Assembly (NCBI RefSeq): GCF_001686925.1
Contig: NZ_LVEN01000019.1
Span: 1 to 64,000, forward strand
Direction: 5' to 3'
DNA: 64,000 bases
Source of the DNA: Flavobacterium piscis
GTDB taxonomy: Bacteria; Bacteroidota; Bacteroidia; Flavobacteriales; Flavobacteriaceae
A program made the translations under genes and the position numbers. Below are positions 55,852 through 64,000 of the stretch, one piece after another. The stretch's first letter is position 1. Each line of letters opens with the position of its first letter. The notes below the pieces were generated by a model. It saw only the letters and a program-made list of their open reading frames with translations. It did not search any database and had not been told where the DNA came from.

Positions 55852-57786
55852 TTATAATCCCATAATAATAAACTCACTTCGTCTGTTCATTTGATGTTCT
55901 TCTTCGCTGCATTGTACACCATCAGAACATCCATTTACCAATTGTGTTTCACCATATCCTTTTCCGGTTAGCCTGTTTTTGGCAACACCGTTTTTAACCA
56001 GCCAGTCAATGGTTGATTTGGCTCTTCGGTTGGATAAAGCTGCATTGTATTGATGTGTAGCTCTGCTATCGGTGTGCGAGCGAATATCAAGTTTCATCGT
56101 TGGATTGTTGTTTAGCACATCGAGGATTTTCTCGAGATCCAAAGCTGCTTCGGTTCTGATATTGGATTTATCCAGATCAAAATAAATCATTTTAATACCA
56201 AAACATTTACCAAGGTCATCGCCAATGGTGACCTTACAAGTTGATTTTTCTAAAGCAATTGGAAGACTTGTTTTGCCGGTTAGCTTTCCGATGGTAACTG
56301 TAACTTCCCTTGTGGTGTATTCCTCTTTTTCCGCTCTTACATTATACGTTTTTCCGCATTCCACCGTAAAAGTGTAATAGCCGTCTTTATCTGAAACCGT
56401 GCTGTTTTTTATTGTGGTTCCTTCATACAAAGTGACTTTTGTTCCCGGTAAAACGGCATTTGTATTCAGATCGGTAATGATACCTTCGAGTGTCTGAACG
56501 CATTGTAGTTTTCGGGTTTCCAAAAATTTATAAATATCATCTGATCCCTGACCGCCATCTTTGTTAGAACTGAAATAGCCTCGTCGGGAAACCGGATCTA
56601 TGTTGTAGGCAAAATCATCTTTTAGAGAGTTGATATCGCTTCCCACATTCTGAATATTGCTAATGGTACCGTTATCTTCAATTTTCCCTACAAATACATC
56701 GAGTCCGCCAAGTCCGGGATGACCGTCTGAAGCAAAATAAATTTCGTTTTCGCTCGTCACGTAAGGGAAGGTTTCCTTGCCTTCGGTATTGATAGAAGTG
56801 CCCAGGTTTTGTGGCGCACTATAACTTTCTCCATTAATACTTACTTTGTAAATATCAGACTGTCCGAATGTTCCGGGCATATCAGAGGCAAAGTACAAGG
56901 TTTTCTCATCAGCACTCAACGCAGGATGCCCAACACTATAATTATCACTGTTAAAAGGAAGTTCGATACTATTTCCCCATTTGCCGTTATTATCCAGTGT
57001 GGCTTTGTATATTTTTATTAAAGTAATTTTATTTTCATCTTTTCCTTTTTTACCGTTTACATAATTGTTTCGGGTAAAATAAACTGTTTTGCCATCTTTG
57101 GTAAAAGCCGGAGAAGATTCATGGAATTTGGTATTAATGGATGTTTTGAATGTATTGACTTTGACGCTTTTACCTGTTGTGGCATCCACATCTGCAAAAT
57201 ACAGATTGGTAAAATATTCATTTGTCCATTTGTGTTTGCGCTGCGAGAAGTTTCCGGTATCCCTGGCCGAAGCAAAATAGATTTTGTTGTCATAAACGAA
57301 AGATCCGTAATCGGAATATTTAGAATTGATTCCGGCATCTTCAATAGTGTAACGACCTGAATTGGCTTTTATCTGATCCAGATAATTGACATCTTCTTTG
57401 TACAATTTTCCCCTGTTGTCGTTTTTGAATTTAGCATTAAATTCAGAAAGGATTTTATTGGCCTTATCTATTTGTCCTGTTGATTTTAAGGATTGAGCAT
57501 ACCGGTAATAAAATTCTGGTTCTACAGCGGTATTCATCGCAAAAAGTTCACCGTACCATTTGGCAGCACCATCAAAATCAGAATTGAAATAATAGGAATT
57601 ACCCAGTTTTTTGAACATATCCTCAGATTTGTATCCTTTTTCGGCTACGCGTTCATAGGTTTTAATAGCATCGATATACGCATAACTGTCGTATTTTTTG
57701 TCTCCGGCAGCTGTTTTGGAATCCTGGGCGTAACTGTCGAATGAAAAACAGATTATTATTAAGCAGAGAAGTATATATTTTTTCAT
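55852..57786 (-). CDS. OmpA-family protein with TPR and PD40 repeats
   Basis: A 644-residue envelope protein with a signal peptide ending SYAQ. TPR-like repeats (~20-130), PD40/WD40-like beta-propeller repeats (~150-390; SPAFTKDGKTVYF, HPALSADEKTLYFASD, GLGGLDVFV), a CarboxypepD_reg domain (~415-510) and an OmpA peptidoglycan-binding domain (~525-644; YFDLDKSNIRTEA, SHTDSRATHQYN, SNRRAKS) follow. Proteins with this layout are often encoded with PorP/SprF and a large T9SS adhesin, as here. It starts 11 bases after the PorP/SprF gene stop. Confidence 0.92.
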   Translation of the reverse strand: MKKYILLCLIIICFSFDSYAQDSKTAAGDKKYDSYAYIDAIKTYERVAEKGYKSEDMFKKLGNSYYFNSDFDGAAKWYGELFAMNTAVEPEFYYRYAQSLKSTGQIDKANKILSEFNAKFKNDNRGKLYKEDVNYLDQIKANSGRYTIEDAGINSKYSDYGSFVYDNKIYFASARDTGNFSQRKHKWTNEYFTNLYFADVDATTGKSVKVNTFKTSINTKFHESSPAFTKDGKTVYFTRNNYVNGKKGKDENKITLIKIYKATLDNNGKWGNSIELPFNSDNYSVGHPALSADEKTLYFASDMPGTFGQSDIYKVSINGESYSAPQNLGTSINTEGKETFPYVTSENEIYFASDGHPGLGGLDVFVGKIEDNGTISNIQNVGSDINSLKDDFAYNIDPVSRRGYFSSNKDGGQGSDDIYKFLETRKLQCVQTLEGIITDLNTNAVLPGTKVTLYEGTTIKNSTVSDKDGYYTFTVECGKTYNVRAEKEEYTTREVTVTIGKLTGKTSLPIALEKSTCKVTIGDDLGKCFGIKMIYFDLDKSNIRTEAALDLEKILDVLNNNPTMKLDIRSHTDSRATHQYNAALSNRRAKSTIDWLVKNGVAKNRLTGKGYGETQLVNGCSDGVQCSEEEHQMNRRSEFIIMGL

Positions 57787-57797
57787 AATTATTATTT

Positions 57798-58715
57798 TTA
57801 GAAGAAACGAGGGGTTGTCATTTTACCGTTGTTTTTAAAGAACTCGTAACGCACGAAGATCTCATGTGATCCTGAATTATAATTGTTTAGGTTGGTGGTT
57901 TCACGATCATAACCGTATCCTAAATAAAGTCCGTCTGTAATCTGGAAACCTACCATAGCACTTAATGAGGCACTCCATCTGTAAGCTACTCCCACCACAA
58001 ATTTTTCCATAAACATAACGTTGGCCGATACATCAACCTGAAGTGGCGCTCCTTGGACCATTTTAGTCAGGACAGCGGGTTTGAATTTGATGTACTCCAG
58101 TTTATCCAGGTCAAATACATATCCAGCCATTAAATAATAATTGATTTTATCCTTAAAAATGGCAATGTCATTATCATCATATCGATTGGTTTCGATAAAA
58201 TTAGGAACTGATAAACCTATGTAGGCCTTATCAGAATGCCAGTAAATACCGGCTCCTACATTGGGAGAGAATTTATTGTCGAGATCCTGAAACTGCGGAT
58301 CGCCCTGACTTTCAGGATTTAGCTTGTTGATATCCAGATTAAATAAATTGGCCGTTCCCTTGATCCCAAATGATAATTTGAAATCAGGTGAGGTCTGTAC
58401 AGTATAGGAAAGATCAACCGAAAGATTGTTTTCGTTAATGGGCCCTATTTTATCATTTACCAGTGAAACTCCCACTCCCAAATTGCTGTTGCTGATGGGA
58501 GTATTAACAGAAAAACTGCTGGTTTCAGGTGCTCCGTCGAGTCCTACCCATTGAGTACGGTATAGTCCAAAAATACTCAAGGCTCCTCGTGATCCTGCAT
58601 ACGCAGGATTGACAGCTATGGTGTTGTACATGTATTGCGTATATTGTGCATCTTGTTGTGCATAACCGGCGATGCCTGTAAACATTATGACGAAGAAATA
58701 TAATTTTGCTCTCAT
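57798..58715 (-). CDS. PorP/SprF family type IX secretion-associated protein
   Basis: A 305-residue outer membrane protein with a signal peptide ending GYAQ. The N-terminal QDAQYTQYMYNTIAVNPAYAGSRG is the PorP/SprF family signature. In F. johnsoniae, SprF is needed for surface display of SprB, which has a type B C-terminal domain. The ATG at 58715 opens the signal peptide; a 31-codon upstream extension overlaps the adhesin end and is rejected. It starts 34 bases after the adhesin stop, so it is likely the adhesin's dedicated helper. Confidence 0.93.
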   Translation of the reverse strand: MRAKLYFFVIMFTGIAGYAQQDAQYTQYMYNTIAVNPAYAGSRGALSIFGLYRTQWVGLDGAPETSSFSVNTPISNSNLGVGVSLVNDKIGPINENNLSVDLSYTVQTSPDFKLSFGIKGTANLFNLDINKLNPESQGDPQFQDLDNKFSPNVGAGIYWHSDKAYIGLSVPNFIETNRYDDNDIAIFKDKINYYLMAGYVFDLDKLEYIKFKPAVLTKMVQGAPLQVDVSANVMFMEKFVVGVAYRWSASLSAMVGFQITDGLYLGYGYDRETTNLNNYNSGSHEIFVRYEFFKNNGKMTTPRFF

Positions 58716-58749
58716 AGTAGATATTATTATATTATTATTACTATCGATT

Positions 58750-61700
58750 TTATTTTGATAAATATAAATACCCATCTTTTTTATTATTTTGAAGTACATT
58801 ATTTCCATCTAACGATTTGTAATTAATAATGTAGAAATAAGTTCCGGTTGGTAATCCGTCAGATTGCTTAACAGTTGTTCTTCCTCTTGATAGTCCATCA
58901 AATGCGTTGGTGGTGTTGTTATAATTATCAGTTTCAAAAACTAATATTCCCCAACGATTGTAGATCTCTACATTGTTTTCAGGATAACAAGTGATGTCAT
59001 CAATACTATCAATTTTGAAAACGTCATTCATTCCGTCGCCATTAGGAGAAAAGGCGTTATGTACCACAACATTTCCACACGCTAATACTTTACAATCATC
59101 ATTAATTTCCATGTTCAGTAAAATGCTTCTTGGACAATTTTGATCTGTTATTTTATATTCAAATGTGTAATTGCCAAGTGCTAAACCAAGTGCATTAAAA
59201 GTATTTCCTTGTATCGCATTGCTGTTATTAGAATCAATCCAAACTCCTGTTGAAGGTGTGTTTTCGGGCAATAGAGAAAGTAAATCAATAAGAGTTGAAT
59301 CATCATTACAAGCTTGACTTGAAATATTTACAATACCATTTGGTACAACCGTTATCGTAACCGTTGCAGTATCGCAGTTATCAGCACTTAGCTTATCACA
59401 AATTTGATAGCTGTAAGTATAAGTTCCTGCCGGAGTTAAACCAGATACCGTTACATTTCCTAAGGTATCAAAAGTGATGTTTGGATCTGTTTTAGCATTA
59501 TTATTTGAATTCAATAAGGTAAAGTTTACCAGTTCTAATGTTGCTCTGGTAATACCTTTAAAATCGTTTGCCAAAACATTTCCAACTAATCCAAATGTGT
59601 TACAGCCTATATTAGTGTAAACATCATCTGTAGCGATAACCGGAGTTGGCGGCGCAGCAGGTTCAGATACAATAACTGTTACGATTGCTGTGTCACAGTT
59701 CCCCGCATCTGCATTTTCGCATATTTGATACGTGAGCGTATAAGTTCCCTGAGGAGTTCCGGCTGCAACATCAACAGAACCATTAGGATTTAATGTCAAG
59801 GCTCCTTTAGGATCCGGTGTTACAATTGTAAGTGTAACATCAGTTGGAATTATTGCACTAGCATTCAAACTATCATTGTTGTATACATTTATAACGTTTG
59901 TTGCTCCTGTAGGTCCGTTTATTGGTCCTGCGTTGTCATCATTTGCGACAATAGCAAATGTTGGTCTGGCAGTACAGTAAGGTTCCGCTTTTGGATACTC
60001 TATAGTTATTGTCTCGGTAGGATTGGTAGAAATTATCAATTTGGCAAGAGGACGAAGTGTTTCAAATCCGTCTGGTGCTTCAATCCATTTATTGTCCTGA
60101 AAAACCCAACCTGGCCAGTCGATACCTTTTCCGGTTTGATCCACTACTGCTCCCGGCCATAATAGGCGTCCTGTAAGTGGTAAATCATTCATTGTAGTAA
60201 TAACAGTATTGTTATTGTTTGCCCATGCAATTGTTACACCGTTTACAGGAGTAAAATTTACAGGAGTTACCACATAATCAATGTAAGGAACATCGTTAAC
60301 ACAAATTGGAGTCGCGGTTACAGTCATTACCGGAGCTTCTATAGTTACAGTAACTGTTGCGGTATCACAGTTTGTTGTTTGGTCGGCTTCGCAAATTTGA
60401 TATACTAATGTCAAAGTTCCAACCGGAGCATTTGCTAAAACATCTACAGATCCGTCTGTGTTTAATTGTAAAAACTCATTTGGAGTTACTGTTGTAATAA
60501 TAACATCAGATGCTGTTACAACTACACCTTCCAGCGTGTCATTAGGCAATACATTTAGTACATTTTTCGTAATGTGATTCACTCCCGCAATTGGTCCCGC
60601 TGTATCATCATTGGCCACAATGTCAGAGAAGACTTTACAATTTACTCCAAAGTCAGCATCCAAGTGAACTAAATCTTCCGGGGTTATCGTTACAATATAC
60701 CCAGTTGCACCACCAGTTGTGCTACAAACCGTATGCAATTGCGATTTACCGTTTTTATTCGTCACTTTTTTATTAGTAATTGAAGGTAGAACTTTGACTA
60801 ATCCAGACGCTCCTAAGGTGGCAGCAACTGCATCAAGGTTAGCATCTTTTACCAGTTTAATAGTGTAATCTCCATAAGGATTTGCACTATCAGGTCTGTC
60901 TCTCCAAAATCCTTCAATACCCACAATTACTTCCTGATGATATCCGTTAGGGCCATCAATAATAACATTAGCACTCAAGGCATTTCCAAAACCTCCTGCA
61001 TTCAATTCGCCCACATTTGATGGTCCTGCATAACTTCCGTCACCATTAAGGTCAATCCATTCCCATTGGCTATAATCAATTGCTCCGTTTCCGTCAGGAA
61101 TATTTTTAGTTACAATGCCATCATTATTAGCATCATACCATTCATCCTGAATTCCGTTGCCATTGGTATCATACCAAACATAATCTCCTAAAACCGGTAA
61201 AGTTGATTTTCCATATTCAAAATTATGTTCCTGAATTTTACAATCTTCAAGTGTAGTAAAGAATAAACTTGAATCGACAGGATATAATTGATATGCACTA
61301 TTCAAGTTGGCATCCTGAACCTGAACCAAATAACTTCCGGCAACCATTCCTGAGAAATTATATAAACCATCGGCACCTGTGATGCGTAATAAAATAGGTC
61401 CAGCCGTAGTACCTTGCGGAACCAAAGTAACAGGTACATTTGCAATTGGCGTATTGGTGTCTTTGTTTATAATTTGTCCGGATATTTTAACCGTATAAGT
61501 TGGCTGAGAAATCACAACCGTTGCCGTTGCAGAACAAGTTTCGCTACCGGTATTTACAGATGATGTTGCTGTAAGCGTGTAGATTCCTGCCGGTAAATTA
61601 GTATTACCAACAACCTCATTATTTTCATTTCTAATAACAACAGTCGATCCCGGACTATTAGTAACTAATATTAAACCATCTTTTCCTCCAAGACAAGTTA

Positions 61701-64000
61701 CATGCGAAGCAACTCCCGAAACCGAAACTTTATTTTCGACAGTAAAAGTTTGTTTCAATTCGGTTTTATTACCGGCACAATCAGTCAATGTATAGGTTCT
61801 GGTTAAGATAAAAGCATTTCCGTCACAACCGCTTCCTCCATTATTAGAATCACTTACAATAATATCTACCGTACTACTGCAATTATCAGCAGCATCTTTG
61901 ATATCACCAGAGTTTCCAACCGGAATATCTGCAATTGTTTGTAAATTAGATACATCAGCAGGAGCTGTTCCAGTAGGAGCAGTTGTATCTCTCACCGTTA
62001 TAATCTGAGTATAAGTAGCTGTGTTTTTGCTACAATCGCTAGTGGTCCAGGTGCGTGTTAAAGTATAATTAGTAGAACAACCGTTTACAATATCACTTTT
62101 AATTTCACTAAAAACGATCGGTAAATTACCATTGCAATTATCATTAGCCTCAATATTTGCAGGTTCAGGAACAGCATCGCAAGAAACCGTAATGTCTTTT
62201 GGAAGATCTCCTATAAATGTTGGTTTAGTTGTATCCTGAATTGTTATCACTTGCGTGAAAGTATCAGAAGTATTTCCGCAATCGTCTTTCACTGTCCAGG
62301 TATTGGTATACGTTCCTGCATTCGAACAATCTGCTAAAGCTGCAAACGCACCGCTCACTTTTACAATATCCGAAACATCGCTATCACATAAATCAGAAGC
62401 TATTGGAAATAACGCTTGCGCGGAAGTTAAAGCCGCCGCATTACTGCATTCGATAGTTTTATTTAAAGAAGCCACCGAAGTTGACCAAGTTGGAGCCGAA
62501 GTATCCTGAATTGTTATCACTTGCGTGAAAGTATCAGAAGTATTTCCGCAATCGTCTTTCATTGTCCATGTATTGGTATACGTTCCCGCATTCGAGCAAT
62601 CTGCCGAAGCCACAAACGCACCGCTCACTTTTACAATATCCGAAACATCGCTATCACATGAATCTAAAGCTATTGGAAATAACGCTTGCGCGGAAGTTAA
62701 AGCAGCCGCATTACTGCATTCGATAGTTTTATTTAAAGAAGAAACAACAGTTGACCAAGTTGGAGCCGAAGTATCTTCAATCGTAATCACTTGCGTGAAA
62801 GTGTCAGAAGTATTTCCGCAATCGTCTTTTACTGTCCAAGTATTGATATACGTTCCTGTATTCGAACAATCTGCCGAGGCTACAAACGCACCGCTCACTT
62901 TTACAATATCCGAAACATCGCTATCACATAAATCAGAAGCTATTGGAAATAACGCTTGCGCGGAAGTTAAAGCCGCCGCATCACTGCATTCGATAGTTTT
63001 ATTTAAAGAAGCCACCGCAGTTGACCATGTTGGAGCAGTAATGTCCTGCACATTAATAACCTGACTAACAGGAAGAGAAATATTTCCACAAGCATCTACA
63101 GCAGTCCATGTTCTTGTAGTGGTATATGAACCCACACAAGTACCTTGAGTAACCACATCGTCATATGTTAATGAAGAAATTGTACCATTATTATCCGTTG
63201 CAGTCGCAGTTGCAAAAACCGGTAAAGCAGGACAATTAATTGTAGAAGCCAAAGGCAAAGGATCTATAATTGGTTTAACAGCATCTCCATCAGTAATAGT
63301 TACTGATTTAGAGATGGTACAAAGATTAGCATCTTTAATAACGACTGTATAAGTTCCTGCAATAAGCCCGCTTGCAGTTGCAGAAGTTTGAACTGGAGTT
63401 GTGTCCCAAGAATAAGTATATCCTGAAGTTCCACCTAAAACATTCACAGTTGCAGATCCGTTATTACCGCCGCCACAACCAACATTTACCTGACTTGTTG
63501 TAGCGCTTAAAGCCGCACCCGGTTGTAATATAGTAACCGAATTTGTTTGATTAGAACAATTATCGGTAACAGTCAAAGTATAAGTTCCCGCCGGAAGATT
63601 CGAAACAGAAGCCGTAGTTCCCACCGAAACATTCAAAGCGTTTTTCCAAACATAATTTACAGTTCCAACAGAATTAGTAACTAAACCAGCTGTTACAGAT
63701 CCAGTGCTAAAACCAAAACAAGTAACATCTGTTTTAGAAGAAGCTGCAAGAGCTAGAGCCGCAGTTGGCTGTAATATAGTAACCGAATTAGTTTGAGTCG
63801 AACAATTATCAGTAACGGTCAAAGTATAAGTTCCCGCCGGAAGATTAGAAATCGAAGCGGAAGTTCCAACTGAAACATTTAAAGCATTTTTCCAAGAATA
63901 AGAAACCGTTCCAACGGCATTGGTTACCGCGCCGGCTGTTACCGTTCCAGTGCTAAATCCAAAACAACTAACATCTGTTTTAGAAGAAGCTGCAAGAGCT
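58750..64000 (-). CDS. giant repeat adhesin with type B T9SS C-terminal domain (5' end outside window)
   Basis: About 1750 residues seen; the reading frame stays open to the window edge, so the N-terminus is missing. From the edge inward: SprB-type repeats (about 82 residues), three ~90-residue cysteine-rich repeats (62231-63040), Ig-like and CarboxypepD/SdrD-like domains (~60.6-61.5 kb), VCBS-like repeats, and a gliding-motility-type C-terminal domain (AFSPNGDGMNDVFKI, VEIYNRWGILVFE, LPTGTYFYIINYK). It should be exported by type IX secretion and displayed at the surface. The PorP/SprF gene follows. It resembles SprB in plan but is not identified as SprB itself. Confidence 0.9.
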   Translation of the reverse strand, partial: ALAASSKTDVSCFGFSTGTVTAGAVTNAVGTVSYSWKNALNVSVGTSASISNLPAGTYTLTVTDNCSTQTNSVTILQPTAALALAASSKTDVTCFGFSTGSVTAGLVTNSVGTVNYVWKNALNVSVGTTASVSNLPAGTYTLTVTDNCSNQTNSVTILQPGAALSATTSQVNVGCGGGNNGSATVNVLGGTSGYTYSWDTTPVQTSATASGLIAGTYTVVIKDANLCTISKSVTITDGDAVKPIIDPLPLASTINCPALPVFATATATDNNGTISSLTYDDVVTQGTCVGSYTTTRTWTAVDACGNISLPVSQVINVQDITAPTWSTAVASLNKTIECSDAAALTSAQALFPIASDLCDSDVSDIVKVSGAFVASADCSNTGTYINTWTVKDDCGNTSDTFTQVITIEDTSAPTWSTVVSSLNKTIECSNAAALTSAQALFPIALDSCDSDVSDIVKVSGAFVASADCSNAGTYTNTWTMKDDCGNTSDTFTQVITIQDTSAPTWSTSVASLNKTIECSNAAALTSAQALFPIASDLCDSDVSDIVKVSGAFAALADCSNAGTYTNTWTVKDDCGNTSDTFTQVITIQDTTKPTFIGDLPKDITVSCDAVPEPANIEANDNCNGNLPIVFSEIKSDIVNGCSTNYTLTRTWTTSDCSKNTATYTQIITVRDTTAPTGTAPADVSNLQTIADIPVGNSGDIKDAADNCSSTVDIIVSDSNNGGSGCDGNAFILTRTYTLTDCAGNKTELKQTFTVENKVSVSGVASHVTCLGGKDGLILVTNSPGSTVVIRNENNEVVGNTNLPAGIYTLTATSSVNTGSETCSATATVVISQPTYTVKISGQIINKDTNTPIANVPVTLVPQGTTAGPILLRITGADGLYNFSGMVAGSYLVQVQDANLNSAYQLYPVDSSLFFTTLEDCKIQEHNFEYGKSTLPVLGDYVWYDTNGNGIQDEWYDANNDGIVTKNIPDGNGAIDYSQWEWIDLNGDGSYAGPSNVGELNAGGFGNALSANVIIDGPNGYHQEVIVGIEGFWRDRPDSANPYGDYTIKLVKDANLDAVAATLGASGLVKVLPSITNKKVTNKNGKSQLHTVCSTTGGATGYIVTITPEDLVHLDADFGVNCKVFSDIVANDDTAGPIAGVNHITKNVLNVLPNDTLEGVVVTASDVIITTVTPNEFLQLNTDGSVDVLANAPVGTLTLVYQICEADQTTNCDTATVTVTIEAPVMTVTATPICVNDVPYIDYVVTPVNFTPVNGVTIAWANNNNTVITTMNDLPLTGRLLWPGAVVDQTGKGIDWPGWVFQDNKWIEAPDGFETLRPLAKLIISTNPTETITIEYPKAEPYCTARPTFAIVANDDNAGPINGPTGATNVINVYNNDSLNASAIIPTDVTLTIVTPDPKGALTLNPNGSVDVAAGTPQGTYTLTYQICENADAGNCDTAIVTVIVSEPAAPPTPVIATDDVYTNIGCNTFGLVGNVLANDFKGITRATLELVNFTLLNSNNNAKTDPNITFDTLGNVTVSGLTPAGTYTYSYQICDKLSADNCDTATVTITVVPNGIVNISSQACNDDSTLIDLLSLLPENTPSTGVWIDSNNSNAIQGNTFNALGLALGNYTFEYKITDQNCPRSILLNMEINDDCKVLACGNVVVHNAFSPNGDGMNDVFKIDSIDDITCYPENNVEIYNRWGILVFETDNYNNTTNAFDGLSRGRTTVKQSDGLPTGTYFYIINYKSLDGNNVLQNNKKDGYLYLSK
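62231..63040 (-). repeat. three tandem 270-bp repeats within the adhesin gene
   Basis: Nearly identical units start at 62231, 62501 and 62771, with a fourth diverged unit after 63041. Each encodes 90 residues with words NKTIECS, AQALFPIA, CDSDVSDIVKVSGAF and WTVKDDCGNTSD. Cysteines and the DxSAPTW joint are constant. Recent unit duplication, or gene conversion, would keep them alike. Confidence 0.9.
63533..64000 (-). repeat. SprB-like repeats of 246 bp within the adhesin gene
   Basis: The sequence GTAACCGA at 63533 and at 63779 marks units of 246 bases (82 residues), with NLPAGTYTLTVTDN and TDVTCFGFSTGSVTAG words. The array runs out of the window, so the total unit number is not known. Confidence 0.85.

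Noticed and set aside
62231..63040. CRISPR array or mobile element in the repeats
   Set aside because: The 270-bp units are in frame within a coding sequence and have no spacer pattern.
62255..63064. Long plus-strand open frames opposite the adhesin repeats
   Set aside because: They are the complement of the 270-bp repeat units, repeat with the same period and have no start context. They are shadows of the adhesin gene.

Overview
The window looks like a chromosome segment of a Flavobacterium (Bacteroidetes), close to F. johnsoniae. The DNA is AT-rich. Promoter -7 boxes follow the Bacteroidetes TAnnTTTG pattern. There are SusC/SusD pairs, type IX secretion C-terminal domains, a PorP/SprF protein and bacillithiol (BshA) synthesis. 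The chitin locus has the same gene order as the ChiUL I recall from F. johnsoniae. No tRNA, rRNA, prophage, insertion sequence or CRISPR array was seen.

Left part (1-20.9 kb), mostly housekeeping: a structured RNA element at the left edge, bshA and a PrcB-like lipoprotein, a beta-barrel protein, a metallophosphoesterase (LpxH-like), aroC, a dicarboxylate/glutamate symporter, a TPR hybrid histidine kinase, rhlE, two histidine-degradation genes (hutG, hutI) around a coiled-coil protein, a glutamine cyclotransferase, the small SRP RNA with a textbook promoter, an SDR, a GAF histidine kinase, and a transaldolase-like gene (fsa/tal) with a structured leader RNA.

Centre (19.4-43.4 kb), the chitin utilization locus: an MFS sugar permease, a LytS/LytTR two-component pair, SusC-I/SusD-I, a lipoprotein GH18 chitinase, SusC-II/SusD-II, a NagB-PIG-L fusion, a GH20 hexosaminidase and the large double-GH18 chitinase ChiA with a T9SS-type C-terminus. 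Together they cover extracellular chitin cutting (ChiA), surface binding and uptake (SusCD), periplasmic trimming (ChiB, GH20), inner-membrane import (MFS) and deamination to fructose-6-phosphate (NagB). The two SusC genes share a conserved ~130 bp upstream region with an inverted repeat and a 35-bp-spaced direct motif, which is a good candidate operator.

Right part (44-64 kb): a thioredoxin-like lipid- or periplasm-directed protein, an ABC-F ATPase with only one consensus ATP site, a 57-residue lipoprotein too short for usual ORF cut-offs, a three-gene operon (DHFR/RibD-like, frameshifted Coq4-like, VOC), an ECF sigma factor with a membrane partner, pyrR-DUF6891-like-pyrB, a small STAS-like protein with rnz and pdxH, a CAP-domain lipoprotein, and finally an adhesin operon on the minus strand: a giant repeat adhesin with a type B T9SS C-terminal domain (5' end outside the window), PorP/SprF and an OmpA/PD40 protein. 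Intergenic spaces are rich in palindromic repeats and bidirectional terminators.
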